64,000 nucleotides of DNA from Istiophorus platypterus (lineage: Eukaryota; Chordata; Actinopteri; Istiophoriformes; Istiophoridae): NCBI GenBank assembly GCA_016859345.1, contig CM029126.1:17305027-17369026 (forward strand), read 5' to 3'. Shown here piece by piece: positions 34,197 to 46,740 of this stretch. Numbering within the stretch: position 1 is the stretch's first letter; each line of letters begins with the position of its first letter. Position numbers and translations under genes: made by a program. A model generated the notes under the pieces. That model ran no database searches. It had not been told where the DNA came from and saw only the letters and a list, made by a program, of their open reading frames with translations.

Positions 34197-35666
34197 ATAA
34201 GTTTACGTGCTCTGCTGGCATGCTAATACATATCCACACTGGGGGAAAGGAAAAATTATTTCTTTATGACTGCACATGAGGCAAAGCATTTGAAGTGGGA
34301 GAGAAGAGATAGAGGGAGAACATAGGGAGATGAAGCAAGAGAAAGAGACACGGGGTAATTGATGGGCAGGAAAGAAAGGAGGAAAAGAGAGAAAGCAATA
34401 CAGGAGATATAGCAAAAGAGATTTAGCGGAAAGGGAAGAAGAGTAAGAAAGAGATGAAGAGGACAAGCATTATAGTGCCCTTTTTTTATCTGTCTCTCTT
34501 AAGTCTATAGTAATTCTATCAGCCTGACAGAGTGGAGAAGTCATTTTTTTTTTACAGTTTATATATATATAAACACAAAGACTCCAAACCTCCCTTATTC
34601 TTTACAGCCAATAAGATGGGTAACTGAAAGGCTTTTCACAGTTTGGTAGCATTTGGACCTATGAGCTCAGCAAAAACACAAGGTTCACTTTGGGAAATAA
34701 CTACTTTACAGATTTATTTCACTGCTTTGGCCTAAAAAAACAGCCTGCATCCACCGTCATATGAACTTTTGGCCTAGTTTGAAATATCCAAGTAATACTG
34801 TGAGAAATTGCTGGTGGAAAATGTTACAAAATGGTGCAATGAGCAGAAGCTAAAACACAAAAGAATTGCATTTAGTGTGGAAAAGCAATGACACAGAGAA
34901 AATTGTTAATAGCTGCTATCCTCTGAGGGAAAAAGAAGACAGGACTTTGCGATGCAGATTGCTATTTAGTTATATTATGTTTGTACTTAAATGTTACTGT
35001 TTCGTTTTGTGTTAAAGTGTGTACTTATACTTTTCTGCCTGCTGCACATTATTCCTCTGGGGTTTTAGTGAATTCAAAACCAAAATGCAGACAATAGCAT
35101 GACAAATCAATCGGAAAAAACATATCTGTAAGCACCAAGTCAAAATTCACTGGATGAGAGCTCACATCGTTTGTTGTGCTGCAGGTCTAACTACCCCTGA
35201 AGATATTGCCTTTTACTCCTCCTTCGTCCTAGCCCAGGTATAGATATAGGGACACAATCTCCAATAACAGCTTTAGCCAGTCGTCTGTCTGTCTATTACA
35301 GGTCAACTTATTACCTCCATAAATGCACAGCATGTTGCTGTCTGGGGATGGACTGATAATCCCTCTAAAGACGAGGTTTTATCAACGCTAAATCTGCTCC
35401 TCACATAAACACACACAGGGACAGGCATGCATCAGGAATAACCACATGGGAATACAGAGTGACACGGACTAACTGCACACAGGCATAGACACACATATGA
35501 AGATGGACTTGCTTGACAGACCGATAGACACACATGTAAAGACTAGGATTTTATCACCGACAAATCTGTTATTGTCTGGTTGTTAGGAGATTATGAAGCA
35601 GTGATGTCATAGACACAAACACACACACATACGTGTCATTAGAGGATGCACACTGGCTTGCATTCT

Positions 35667-35670
<4 letters not shown>

Positions 35671-35715
<45 letters not shown>
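35671..35715 (+). repeat. (TA)n microsatellite
   Basis: About 22 TA units. Confidence 0.95.
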
Positions 35716-35717
<2 letters not shown>

Positions 35718-38700
35718 TTTTTTAATCAATAATACTTTATAGATTCTATAGGTGGCATTCTCACCGTTGTATGTCCATCTATAATGATTATCTTTGCCAA
35801 AGCTAGTTCTTGTAAGCAGTCCTATTTTTTTTTTTTTTATATATTGCACCTAAATGCTCAGGCTGCTTTCAATGGCAGATAGCACCTCAGTCACCCTGTT
35901 CCTGGCACCACCACTTTCCATCAGCGATTTATGAATCCTGATTAACAGTCTCAGCAAAACATTTCCACAAATGCTTACTCCAAATAGCAGTTTGGTTAAT
36001 GTGTGGCAAATGGGCCATAACAGCAGTTTAGAACACGACCATACCTATGCACCTCCAAGCATCCTTTTGCTAACCTTGCAGAGCCATGCTACATATCTCA
36101 AGCTCAGTTTTCATGTACCATAATCCTAAAAGTATCCATTTGAGAATTGTTTGAACTAGTATACAGCACCAGTCATTCAACATTGCAATTGCAAGGTTTG
36201 TTTCTGTTTCTTAAGTCTGTAATGGATAGTTCTGGAGAAATCCGTAGTGTTCTTTCCTGAACATCTGCCATGTTTACTAGTTTCATAATCAGAAGCAAGG
36301 AGCAATGAACCAGTAAGTGGAACACTGATCCAGTTGAGCATGAGAAAGGTTCACGTCGTGTATAAGTGAAGAAGAGACTCAGAATCATGTATTGTATTGT
36401 ACAGCCGAATTGAAATGACATCTGTCTCAACGCTAATTGAGCCATAGTGGTGCCAGTACCACAATGAGAGAAGCCACTGCACTAGGTCACAGGCAGCAAA
36501 GCTGCCAATGATGAATACCTTGGAGGAGAGTAAGGGCCATGAGAGGTGAATGGCTAGACTGTGCCGGGTGTTCAGTCTTAGATGGACGTACATGATTAGG
36601 CCACGTCACTGCTCTTCTCCATACACATTTATCCCTCTGATGCTTTCTTGCCAAGAATTAACATGTTTGAGCATAGCTGCTGTATGTCAAGCCTCCCAGG
36701 GTGGCAGAATTAGTAAAGCAACCAGACTTTTAGGCTTTATATGTATGCAGTGTTTCAACTCTTAACGCAAAGTATTGCCATTAAGTTTTCCTTAAGGGAG
36801 AACTCCTCTTTCTACGAGAAAATACATCTATATTGTTTCTGTCACCTTTTCATATTCCCCCCATATAATCACTTTGTCAGCCAGAAAGTAATGCTTTTCT
36901 GTTTTAGATAGCAACCTACCCTAAATGTCAGTCACAACCCAAATAACTTCCAAGTAAAGCCTCTGCCAGCTATAGTCTGTAAACTGAAAGAAGAAATGCT
37001 TAAAGGCTGCAGTTTTGATTGAAATTGGCATCTTCTGATTTTCCAGGAACTTGTAATATGTTAACAGTAATTATTTAAAAAAGATTACTACGCTGAACAA
37101 AAAAGATCGAACAGCAGATATTTCATAAAGAGATTAAAAACAAAAGAAAATATCTAAGAAACTGCAGTGATGTAAAACTATAAGGGAATGCAGTAAATGA
37201 GCTCATACTCCAATCCTGCTAGCCTGGAAGGTTAGCTTTCGAGTTTTTCTTCCCCTTTTCTTAGACAATACAATAAAATCTCATATTTTTTTGTCCTTAC
37301 TTATTTAATGATAGTGCATAGTGAATTACCTTTCCCTTTAACAGCTTTTACTCAATTTGGAAACTTACGATATTAAATGAAATACAAAACAGGCATTTAA
37401 AATCTCATATAGTACTGCTGTCCTACAACAATGTTAATCCACAGTAATGTGCCTATTTGAGAGCTTAGAACTGGTTTCATGCTAGTACTGTACTGGGTTG
37501 TAATCTTGCTCAGATATATTTGTCAGATTCGAGTTGGCTGACATATCAGTATTAAACAGGAAGCATTTTGACTTGAATACCTAAAATAATATCTTTGTGT
37601 GTCTGTGTTTATGTGATGCTGTGTAATATATGCTTGCTATGTTTGGGACAGGGATAGTTGAACAAGCTAATCCAAAATATTATCAAAATGATATGTTATA
37701 TCTTCTCTGTTTAGCACCTTGTCAGGACTATGCACTATGGTTGACCAGTGCTGAATGAGATCAGATATGATGGAGATATCCTTGAGCATAGCTGGATGTG
37801 GTTTGATAAATCAGATGATATCCTGTAACAAAAGCTGAGATATCAGACTTTAAACTGCCCTAGTCTCCATCTTGGTGGATGTAACACACCTCTGTCTTCC
37901 TCAGAGGATGCATGCAAACAACTGGGATTTTTAAAAAAATACTAAGATTACAGTGTGGAATAAAGATCTCTGCATCCTCTGACTCAGGCTGTACCAGTCA
38001 CTTGGAGTTACAGATTACATGTAGACATTTAGTAATAGCAGGCTTACCCAACAACATGAATAGGGGACCATGATCTATGTGGATATGTTCATATCTGTTG
38101 CTTAAAGACACTAGTTTTCATTGTGCTTTTGTAGTTTCTAGTCTTCTTCTAGTCTTGTAAAAGGTTTATACTGTCCAAGTACTTGAGTATATACAATAGA
38201 TCAGTTTTTTAATGAACGTTTTTAAAGTTTGACATAGGTAACTTCAGAATGATCTCTTTAATAGGCTAACCAATTATGTGAAATATCAACTTGGGCTCAA
38301 CTAATTCACATTGAGTCTATTTATGTAAGAATATGTGTGTATGCATATGTCTATAAGCATCTATCTATCCCTTCTTATCTCCACCTATCCAAGCATTAGT
38401 TACACATTACATATGTACAATTTGCTGATACCATGTAAACAATATTGCTGTATTGTGTAAAAACATGATGTAAGATGACTCAACATGTATCAGTGTTTCC
38501 CTTACTTTTTATATGATCTGCATCAGAGATCATTCATGTCTGGGAATCTTTGTGCATGGGAATGCCATTTATAGCCATGTGATTGGTAATATAAAATGTT
38601 GGGTTTCCTGGAGGCAGATTATGCTTTAGAGTATGAAAGCCTTCCTGCATCTGCACTGACATGATTTTCCAGTCCAGTGAGAGTGCCTGGAGATGGGATG

Positions 38701-39059
38701 AATAAACCCTAGTAAATGTCCCATTCTCAATATAGCAGTTCCATGCAAAATCCAGCCTCTATGCTTGATACATTTGGATACAAACCCAGTTTCGTATACA
38801 GCATTTCACCACACATAAGTTAAGTAATAATGGACACACTTATTTAAATAAATAAATATGCATATTTCAGCATGTGCTAGGCTACCTACATAATTGTTTT
38901 CACCTGCAGTATTCCCTTCTAAAGGGAAATTGTATAAGGTAAAAAAAAATCCAGATTGCATCTTAAAGCTAAAGCATTTATAGGCAATGTAAAAGATCAA
39001 GGGAAGGATAAAGGCTGACATATTTCTTTTCAGGTCAGTGTATGATCTCTGGTGGAAAT

Positions 39060-39250
39060 GTGGCTGAATAAGGCTAAGTCATGCCTTGCTCTTATTATTA
39101 TGCATCTAATTACTATGTGTCAGCCGTTAGCTATTCTGTGCCGCGCTGGGTTGCCAGCGCCAGTTCACAAGGTCAAATTCATGGTGCTTGTAAATGTCCT
39201 TGCTGAATAAAATTAGATTGTGACTCAAACTGTGTGAATTGAAGTTGCGT
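39060..39250. promoter_or_regulatory. Candidate conserved non-coding element
   Basis: Unique sequence with TAATTA/AATTAG-type homeodomain motifs and a GC-rich centre (GCCGCGCTGGGTTGCCAGCGCC) flanked by AT-rich arms, a texture common in developmental enhancers. The claim rests on appearance only. Confidence 0.3.
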
Positions 39251-39283
39251 GTGAGTCCTTGACAATCGCAGGCAGTGAAATTA

Positions 39284-39350
39284 TCTCACGCACACACATA
39301 CACACACTCACGCACACACACACGCACATGCACATGCACACACAACCACA
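39284..39350 (+). repeat. CA-rich low-complexity tract
   Basis: Imperfect CA/CG/TG dinucleotide repeats. Confidence 0.85.
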
Positions 39351-39829
39351 TGCATACCCAGCCCACACACTGTTTGCTGTACAGCCAGTAGCAGTGTTCA
39401 CAGCACCTCAGCATTAAGCCACTGCTCTTATTTAGACTAACCATCCGGTACTGAATCAACTTGGACACATATTTGCTTTCAGACAAGGTCAAGGCTCCAT
39501 CTTTGGCTGAAAAATTAGCTAAGTAAGCATGAGTCATGCTTCAATTATGCAGTAGTGTGTTAGCATGCAAACTCTGACTGACAGGCAGTCTCAGCAATCG
39601 GATAGCTGTCAGAGGCTAGACTTACCTGTGACCTGCATCTGTTGGCAGGTTGTTGTTGCTTGGAAATCAGAAAATTGTGAGTTAACCATCCAAAAGTTGA
39701 ACAGTCCCTAATAAATGAACAATTGCAATAGTTTAAATGTCTTTGTAAATGGACTCTCCTCATGCAGCCACCTCCATCTGACTAGTGCAACTGCTGTACC
39801 AGAAATATGTTACTTTCAGGCTAATATCT

Positions 39830-40005
39830 TGTTAACATGACTAATTTGCTCTCTTTCTAAATTAAAGTGGCTCCATATAAACACCTTAATTGGCCTAAAG
39901 GGAATTAAGAATGTTCACATGCAATTCAATTGTCCATTAATCGGACTCATTTGCTTTTATTCTAAATTACCTGCCTTCACATCAGCACCTCAGGCAGCCT
40001 AGAGG
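39830..40005. promoter_or_regulatory. Candidate enhancer-like CNE with a possible REST/RE1 site
   Basis: AT-rich unique sequence with repeated homeodomain cores (TTAATTG, CAATTC, TTAATC). At 39982-39997 TCAGCACCTCAGGCAG fits the RE1 consensus TYAGMRCCNNRGMSAG with one mismatch. Conservation is unverified. Confidence 0.3.
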
Positions 40006-41354
40006 AACCTGACTGGCCTTGTTCAAGCTAAAATTAAATTCAGATTCATTTGAATATTCTTGCACATACAAAGTTAATCCCTGTGCACTACTCAGGCTAC
40101 TTTTCAGTTGGGCTGGGTAGATAATCCACTTCCAGCCTTGACAGTATGCATATGTGTGGGTGTGCAAGTGTTAAATGTGCATTAAGGATTCTGGGTTCAC
40201 TTGCGAGTTGATCTTTTTCCTGCTGTTTGTGTTTGTGTCTATGTGCTGTTAATATTTGTATGCGGACGGACAGAGGCTGCTTTACCAGCTACTTAGTAAG
40301 CTCTCTGATGTCCTCAGCTTTGTGTGGTAATGAGAGCTGCTGACAGAGTGAACTGTGGCCACTCAGACATGCAGATATTCAGTATGCGTTTGCTCTTTCT
40401 CTCCAGCACTCACTCCCTCCATTTTTCTCATTATCTTTTCGCTCCTCCCTTTAATGTATTCCATCTTTCTTCCCCGCCCTGCTTTGCTGTCCTCTGTACC
40501 TCTTTATCTTTCACTGACTTCATTTTTCAGTCTGATTTTCTCTTCACAAAGATGTGCAGTGAGATGCTGCTGTGCCATAGTAGATATTGAAAGCACTGAG
40601 CCAGCCTCCTCTTCAGTTCACCACCAGTTCACTCAGCTCCACACTGACAGAAATGATGCCAGACAGAAATGCAAAGTTGACAATGACAGCGATGGTGTCA
40701 GCCACTTGAAAGGGTAACTCCAGAGTTTTAGACAAGGCTCTGTTTTATTCTCATTTCAGAGGAACTCAGTATCTTAGTCTGTTAGAGTGATAATAGGCTG
40801 TCACTTAGTGCTGATTCATCTGTCCCAGGAGCTTCCAAATGATCTAAAAATATTCTTTCAGACCTTGTGAAAGTGCAGAACATCACATTTGATGACAATA
40901 CCACTCCAAGTGGCAAAATTATTTTTTGAAAATAAAGTTAGAGAAGTCCCTTTGTAATGTCCTTAAAAAAAAAAAAATTTATTAATAATTCATCAAAAGT
41001 TAAAGGTTTGCTGAAGTCATCTTTTACAGTCTGCATGGCTGGTAATATGGTTGTCTGACAGGCTGTTTTACAGCCTGTTTCACAGTCTCACAGCCCAACT
41101 AAAGAGAGTGTGGTGGAAAGACATGTCATGTTGAGTATTTTTTTTTTTTTTGGACTGTGCCCTCAGACAAGCATGTAAAATTCCCTGCTGAGTTCTCTGC
41201 ACTTTCTCTCCCTCTGTGTGTATGTCTCTCATCATCTCACGCTCTCACTCAAAAAGCATGCTTGTGCTACCTTCTCTGTCACTTTTTCTCTTTTCTCTCC
41301 CCTCTAGTTAGACTTTGACTTTCTTTCCTCCTGCCTCTTTCTGTTTCTCTCTCC

Positions 41355-41360
<6 letters not shown>

Positions 41361-41388
<28 letters not shown>

Positions 41389-41389
41389 G
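41361..41389 (+). repeat. (CT)n microsatellite
   Basis: About 14 CT units inside a longer pyrimidine-rich stretch (41260-41400). Confidence 0.9.
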
Positions 41390-44325
41390 TTTCATGCTGG
41401 TATGCACTGCTGTCTTTCAGTATTTGCACTTTAAGGTTCCTTTCGCCGATGTGGTCCGCCTGTCACAGTTGGGATGGCTGTCTGTCTTTTTCTCTCTTCT
41501 TCACTATTTCTCTTGACCTCACTCTGCCTTTCTGGCAGCCTGCCTGTCTGTTTCTATTTCTCTCCCTCTGCATGTTTCTGGCAGTGTGTCTTTGTCTGCC
41601 TCTTCCTCCCACTCTCTGACTCTGTCTACATTGCTGCATTGGAGCATTATGTGCTCAAATGGCCTCTTACCAGTGATTGATTTTTTTTAAATGCCTGTTT
41701 CTCCCTGTCTTACTTCTTTTTTTGAGCTGCTATAGTTTTCCATACTATAGTTTTGCATAGTTTTTACATAATAGTTTGTTGATGAGCCCATCTTCTTATA
41801 GCTGTGTTCTGCCTCTGTCTTTCCCTGACTAAGTCACTGTCTTGCAGAGTGATGTGTTCATCTGATCTCTGTGAGAGTTTGCTGCTTTAGAAGGTTTCAC
41901 TCCTCAGATTACCTCTGATTTGCAGTGGGAAGATCACGAGTTATTGCTTTTTTAAGAAGTTTCTGATTACTTTGCTCATTCCATGGGTTACCACACTTGT
42001 TTAACTGCACCAGTAATTCCAGAGGAAGAATAAACCGGGATTCCAGAGATGTGAAGGCAACTTTAATTGTTATGCAGTCCATAGCACATTGTAATTTTAA
42101 ACACATAATTTACAAAGACACAGTTTGCTGACTTCGGCCTGGCTCTGCAAAAAGAAATTGTCCTGCTGTTATTCCAACACTGTTGGGAATTAAATATATT
42201 CTCTGTTCAACATGCAGACATTCTGGTGCTGACTCAACTTGTTTTCATGATTTACTTCTCAGACATAAAACACCTGGTCAGCTGATGTGATAGAACAGCA
42301 GGTGGAACTAATACTTTGTTCACATAAAAACTCCATGGATGAGTAGTGATGTAGTATGTTTTTGCTTTTCCTGTGTCTGTGCCAGCTTGTATGTGTCCCT
42401 CAGTGTCCATGTGTGCAATGTATCTGCCTTTATATCTGAGCCAGTTTATCTGTTTTTCTGTGCTTGTTGCATGTGTGTGCGTAGAAAATAAGCGCTCGCT
42501 TCTCTGTGTGTATACACAGTATGAACAGTTTCACATATATACTATACTTTTGTGTGTGTCTATGTTTATATCAGGTCCCATAGTCAACTCATCCAGGACA
42601 TCTCTAATCAATGACATGGAATTTCTTTTCACCACTCCTAACCACTGGAGCCATTGTCTCAAGCCGGGGAGACATAAAACTCAATTTCCCATGGAGGAGG
42701 GTTTGGTGGGCATTTTGAAGTCCAAATGTTCTTATCTCATGCACTATTAAGCGAAGCAGTGGGGTGTGTGGGTAACGTGGTTTAGAGTCCGTCTGTCACA
42801 GCCTCAGGCCATGTTGCTTCGAGTGCATTCACAGACATCCCCTAACACACACACACACACATGCACATGTATGAAAATATGCTTATGCACAAACACACAC
42901 GAGAACAGACTCTGTAACCCACATGCACACCTCTCTCTCTCATTCACCCATTAACACACACAAATATGCACACTGCCTCAGGGCTCTATAGCTCCAGTGC
43001 TATACAGCCTTGGTGCAGGTCAGAGGGGTCGAATAAGACTCTCACTTCATTAATCACAGCTGGGAAGTGAGCAGCTTTTTATGTATGTTTTCCATATGTG
43101 TTTACCCTTTATTCAACTTTGACTTCAGGGTGATTTATAGAAATAAAGCTGTTTTTTATTCATCTACTTTACTAACTAGGTGCTAATGTAATTGAGAGAA
43201 TAGTACATACTTACATGATTAAGAGTAATAATAGATAAGAACATGAAAACAAGCAAACATTATAAGTTTAAGAACACACAGACATACACACTAAAAGATG
43301 ACCATGCGTGACGTGAACTGGCGTTAGCAGTACAATTAAAATTGATGGATTGCAAACATTGCACTGGGTTGCTTATGTTATAATTATTATAACGAGCACT
43401 GGCTCTTTTTGTCATTGTATATGTATACGTCTGTGAGTCAGTGTGTACACGTGACCGACCCTGTGCTGGAGGCAGAAAGTGACAAGACTCAGTGTTAAAT
43501 ATTTGAAGTCAGTTCATTAGTGTATCTCTGTTAACATGCTTATTGGTCATTGGTAGAAAAACAGGATAGCAGATAGAACGATGCTTGGTAGAACAGCAAC
43601 TTATTTTGGTGAAATAATTTCAGACTTTCAGCATGCAAATTTCCATGACAGCCCAATAGCACTTAATCTCCTGTCTAAGCTGCTGTCAGGGGGATTTGTG
43701 TTTTCAGTCACTTTTCACAATATTTTTTGAAAACGATTTTATATCTATAATGTATATAAACAAAAACAATTGGCAGCTTTAATTTGGCTTTTTTTGTTTT
43801 GTTTGCACAAGCTATGACAGAGGACCTTCAATTCTTCTCTTATCAGGGTTCCAATCTTCATCCTGTAAATTACTCCGGTATCTTTTTAACTGCATAATAA
43901 ATGAAAAATGGTAATGAACACGTAGTTTAAACTGCTCATGCTCATCTGGGCTTCACAAGTATAACTATTCAGATGTATCATAATGGGTTTGCTATCTACA
44001 TTACAATATCCCTGAATCAGTCAGAGCATGCTGTGTTCATTCACAAGCAGGATTCTGGTTTTGCATGATCTGATTAAAGATATTAATGGTGTAAAAGCAT
44101 CAACAGCAACTTAATAGTGAAGGCACTTAAAAACAGACAGTCGTCACCTTCCTAAAACCTGAGAGAGGCTTTGGGGGAGCAGTGCTGAGCAGTGTGACAT
44201 GCTATCACAGTGCCTGCAGTGAAATCGGTGCCCCACTGAGTATTGTGTGAGTATGTGTGTATGTGTGTGTTTTGCCCTGGACTGCTGCCACTCATACATG
44301 CTTGGAAATGGGAAGGGGCTTTGAT

Positions 44326-44326
<1 letters not shown>

Positions 44327-44370
<44 letters not shown>
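44327..44370 (+). repeat. (GT)n microsatellite
   Basis: About 22 perfect GT units. Confidence 0.95.
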
Positions 44371-44377
<7 letters not shown>

Positions 44378-44561
44378 TGTTTGTGTATGGAAGGGAGAGA
44401 AACAGAAAGTGTCTGTATTGTTCGACAAAAGTTCAACCATTATCTGAATTTCAGGCACAAGCACATAGTACATGATGTCAGTTGTACTGCAGGGAGCAAA
44501 CTAACGCCAACATCGGGTGTTTCACTCATATGTAAAGTTGCGGGTGATGTGTGTTTGTGGC

Positions 44562-44625
44562 TGTGTGTGTGTGTGTGTATGTGTGTATGTGTGTGTGTGT
44601 ATGTGTGTGTGTGTGTGTGTGTGTG
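44562..44625 (+). repeat. (GT)n microsatellite with GTAT interruptions
   Basis: GT run broken three times by AT. A GA-rich stretch follows at 44654-44678. Confidence 0.95.
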
Positions 44626-44966
44626 CGTTTGTGGGTGTGTTTGCAAGTGATGGAGAGAGAGAGGGAGAGAGGGAGGGAGCATTTGTGTCTCTTTGTGTGC
44701 ATGCCAGGAGAATTGATGTTTGATGTGTGTGTGCGCATATGTGAGGTTGACATTGGATGAGGGGAGGATTGTGTCAGCACAATCAACATGCAAGCAGGGG
44801 AGAAAGGAAGTGAAGGAAGTCTGACCATATGTGCCCATGTATTTGCTGTGTGTTTTTTACATGTGGACATAGTTAAAAAAAAAAAACACAAAACAAAACA
44901 AACCTAAACTCTATTTAGGTGCTATACATAAATCAAGGGGATAAAAAGGTGCTCACAAATTATAAG

Positions 44967-45012
44967 CCCCCCCCCCCCCCTCCCCCACACACACACACAC
45001 ACACACACACAC
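44967..45012 (+). repeat. Poly-C run followed by (CA)n
   Basis: Fourteen C, then TCCCC, then about 13 CA units. Confidence 0.95.
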
Positions 45013-46349
45013 CCCTGTGGTTAACACTAAACAACATTTCATCCTCTTGTCAAGCCTCTTGTTACATTCACCAGTTATCAAGCATCCCCTAAAGGCGATT
45101 CTCTATCCCTTCCTGGGTTTTAAACAACTAAGCCTCAAAACTTCGAATCAATCTTTCTGTTTATCTTACTCTGTTTCCAGGTTTTCCGGGACAGTGTTTT
45201 TGGGACTGTCACACGAAACACTCACCCACACTTCATGCTTTTGCTGAGTTAGTAACACAGAGCACGGCAGCCTGCGTGTGAAGTGTTTAGTGAGCAGAAG
45301 ACTCTATGACTGCCACTCTTTCCCTCTCTGCAGCGTTCTCCGGCAGCATGCTGCCTTGGCAGAAGAACTGTCCTTTTTGCACAGCTAGTGGTACCACTAA
45401 TCAAATGTGTGTCTGTGTGTTTGCGTGCCGCTTATGTGTTTGTGTCTGTTTGCGTGACCACTGAAGTCCCTACCGTGTGTTTCTCAATTTGTTCTGAAAA
45501 CCAATATACTCTGAGGAATCAGGTGACTGCCTGCCCTGATAATGACAGAATAAATGTAGTATTATTGCATTTGTGTGTTATTTTCATCACTGTCTGTGTG
45601 TGTGTTCATGTATTTTTGCATGTGTGCTGTGCCCTTCTGATCACAACAACTTAACATCCACATTAGAAAGGTTTTACTGAGAACTGATATGAGTGTGCCA
45701 TTTAAACTCATTTGTCAGGTATAAAGGTACGTGGACATCTTAATGGACTCACACACAAACTCAGACACTTACCACAATTACACAAAAAGCATGAATACCT
45801 GAAGAAAAAACTCCTGACAGACCAGCACCCAAAAGTGTATTTATCAACAAATCACTTTTCGGCAGTGAGGAGGAGAAAGAAGAGAGCAGAGGGATGAAGA
45901 GCTGGAAGTTGAAATAGGGCTCTTTTCTAGTTGAAAGTTAACCTGAGATTGAGCTTAGGATCAAGGCCCATTTGGCTGGCACTCCGCTGACCTAAGTCAA
46001 GGCAAAAAAAAAAAAAGTTAGATAAAACATAAAATTCAAACTCGGAGAAGTTATAATCAAAGACTTCAGATAGAGAAAGACAGAGGTTGGGGTGAGAAAG
46101 AAGGGTGTGGGAAGGGAGTGTTGGTGAGGTGGTGACACAATAACTTTTAATCAGCCTTAATGTTAGTTCCCGTCCCTTGTCTCATGTTTTTTTCCTGTCA
46201 GTGGGTGTCATATTGTAAACTTTCCAGTTAAACAGAAATGAAAAAGTGATAACTGCAAATGAAAAAAAGTGTGCAGTTCAAACTTGAGTGATTACATTAT
46301 GTTTTATCAAAAGTTTCCATCATTCAAACTGAAGAAGAAGCAGACGTGT

Positions 46350-46740
46350 GTTCTATTCAAGATGTTGCTTGACCCCATTGTCAGAAAAGTGAGACAAGGA
46401 ACCAAGGTTGCTGCCTGTAACTGAATATGAATCATGTGAGTTATGCTCGGCTCTCACGGTGATGTTAATTAACCACCTTTCAGCCTCATTACAATTTTGT
46501 AATGGTATCCCCTGCTTTTTTGATATGACCTGACAAGCCTGACTGTTCAATAAATAAGCCCCAAAGTTGCCATTGCAGACGAATTTCAAGTTTAGGGATG
46601 TCCTGAGGCTGCTTATATCATGGAAATTTTTACCACAGCCTTCTAAATTTGGATGAGCAAGCCTAATTAGAAGTTGTATTTGGTTGCATAGCTTTGGCTG
46701 CACAGCTGAGTTTTATCCAACCTTAAAGCACACCAGAGGG
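46350..46740. promoter_or_regulatory. Candidate conserved non-coding element
   Basis: About 390 bp of unique, balanced sequence, free of low complexity, with TTAATTAACC, CCTAATTAG and CATTACAATTTTGTAATG motifs. A minus-strand open frame of 116 codons (46353-46703) spans it but has no recognisable domain. I judge it a possible enhancer rather than a gene. Confidence 0.3.

Larger units (their letters stand above)
31050..39059. other. Gene-poor intergenic region, no coding evidence
   Basis: About 8 kb of mostly unique AT-rich DNA. It contains a diverged duplicated segment (about 33488-33622 and 34083-34196), a purine-rich patch at 34290-34460, CA-type patches near 35400-35640 and a (TA)n run at 35671-35715. 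A 22-bp segment shared with the 26-kb tandem repeat is at 36865-36886. Open frames are short and unrecognised. Confidence 0.55.
40006..46349. other. Intergenic, microsatellite-rich, no gene seen
   Basis: Unique DNA with a CT run at 41361-41389, CA-rich patches at 42840-42960, and the GT and C/CA repeats at 44.3-45.0 kb listed separately. Open frames at 40324-40717, 42373-42750 and 45712-45897 are unrecognised and lack convincing splice context. Confidence 0.55.

Noticed and set aside
37710..37728. RE1-like TTTAGCACC half site
   Set aside because: The left half fits but the right half is shifted and poor, so it is much weaker than the 39982 site.
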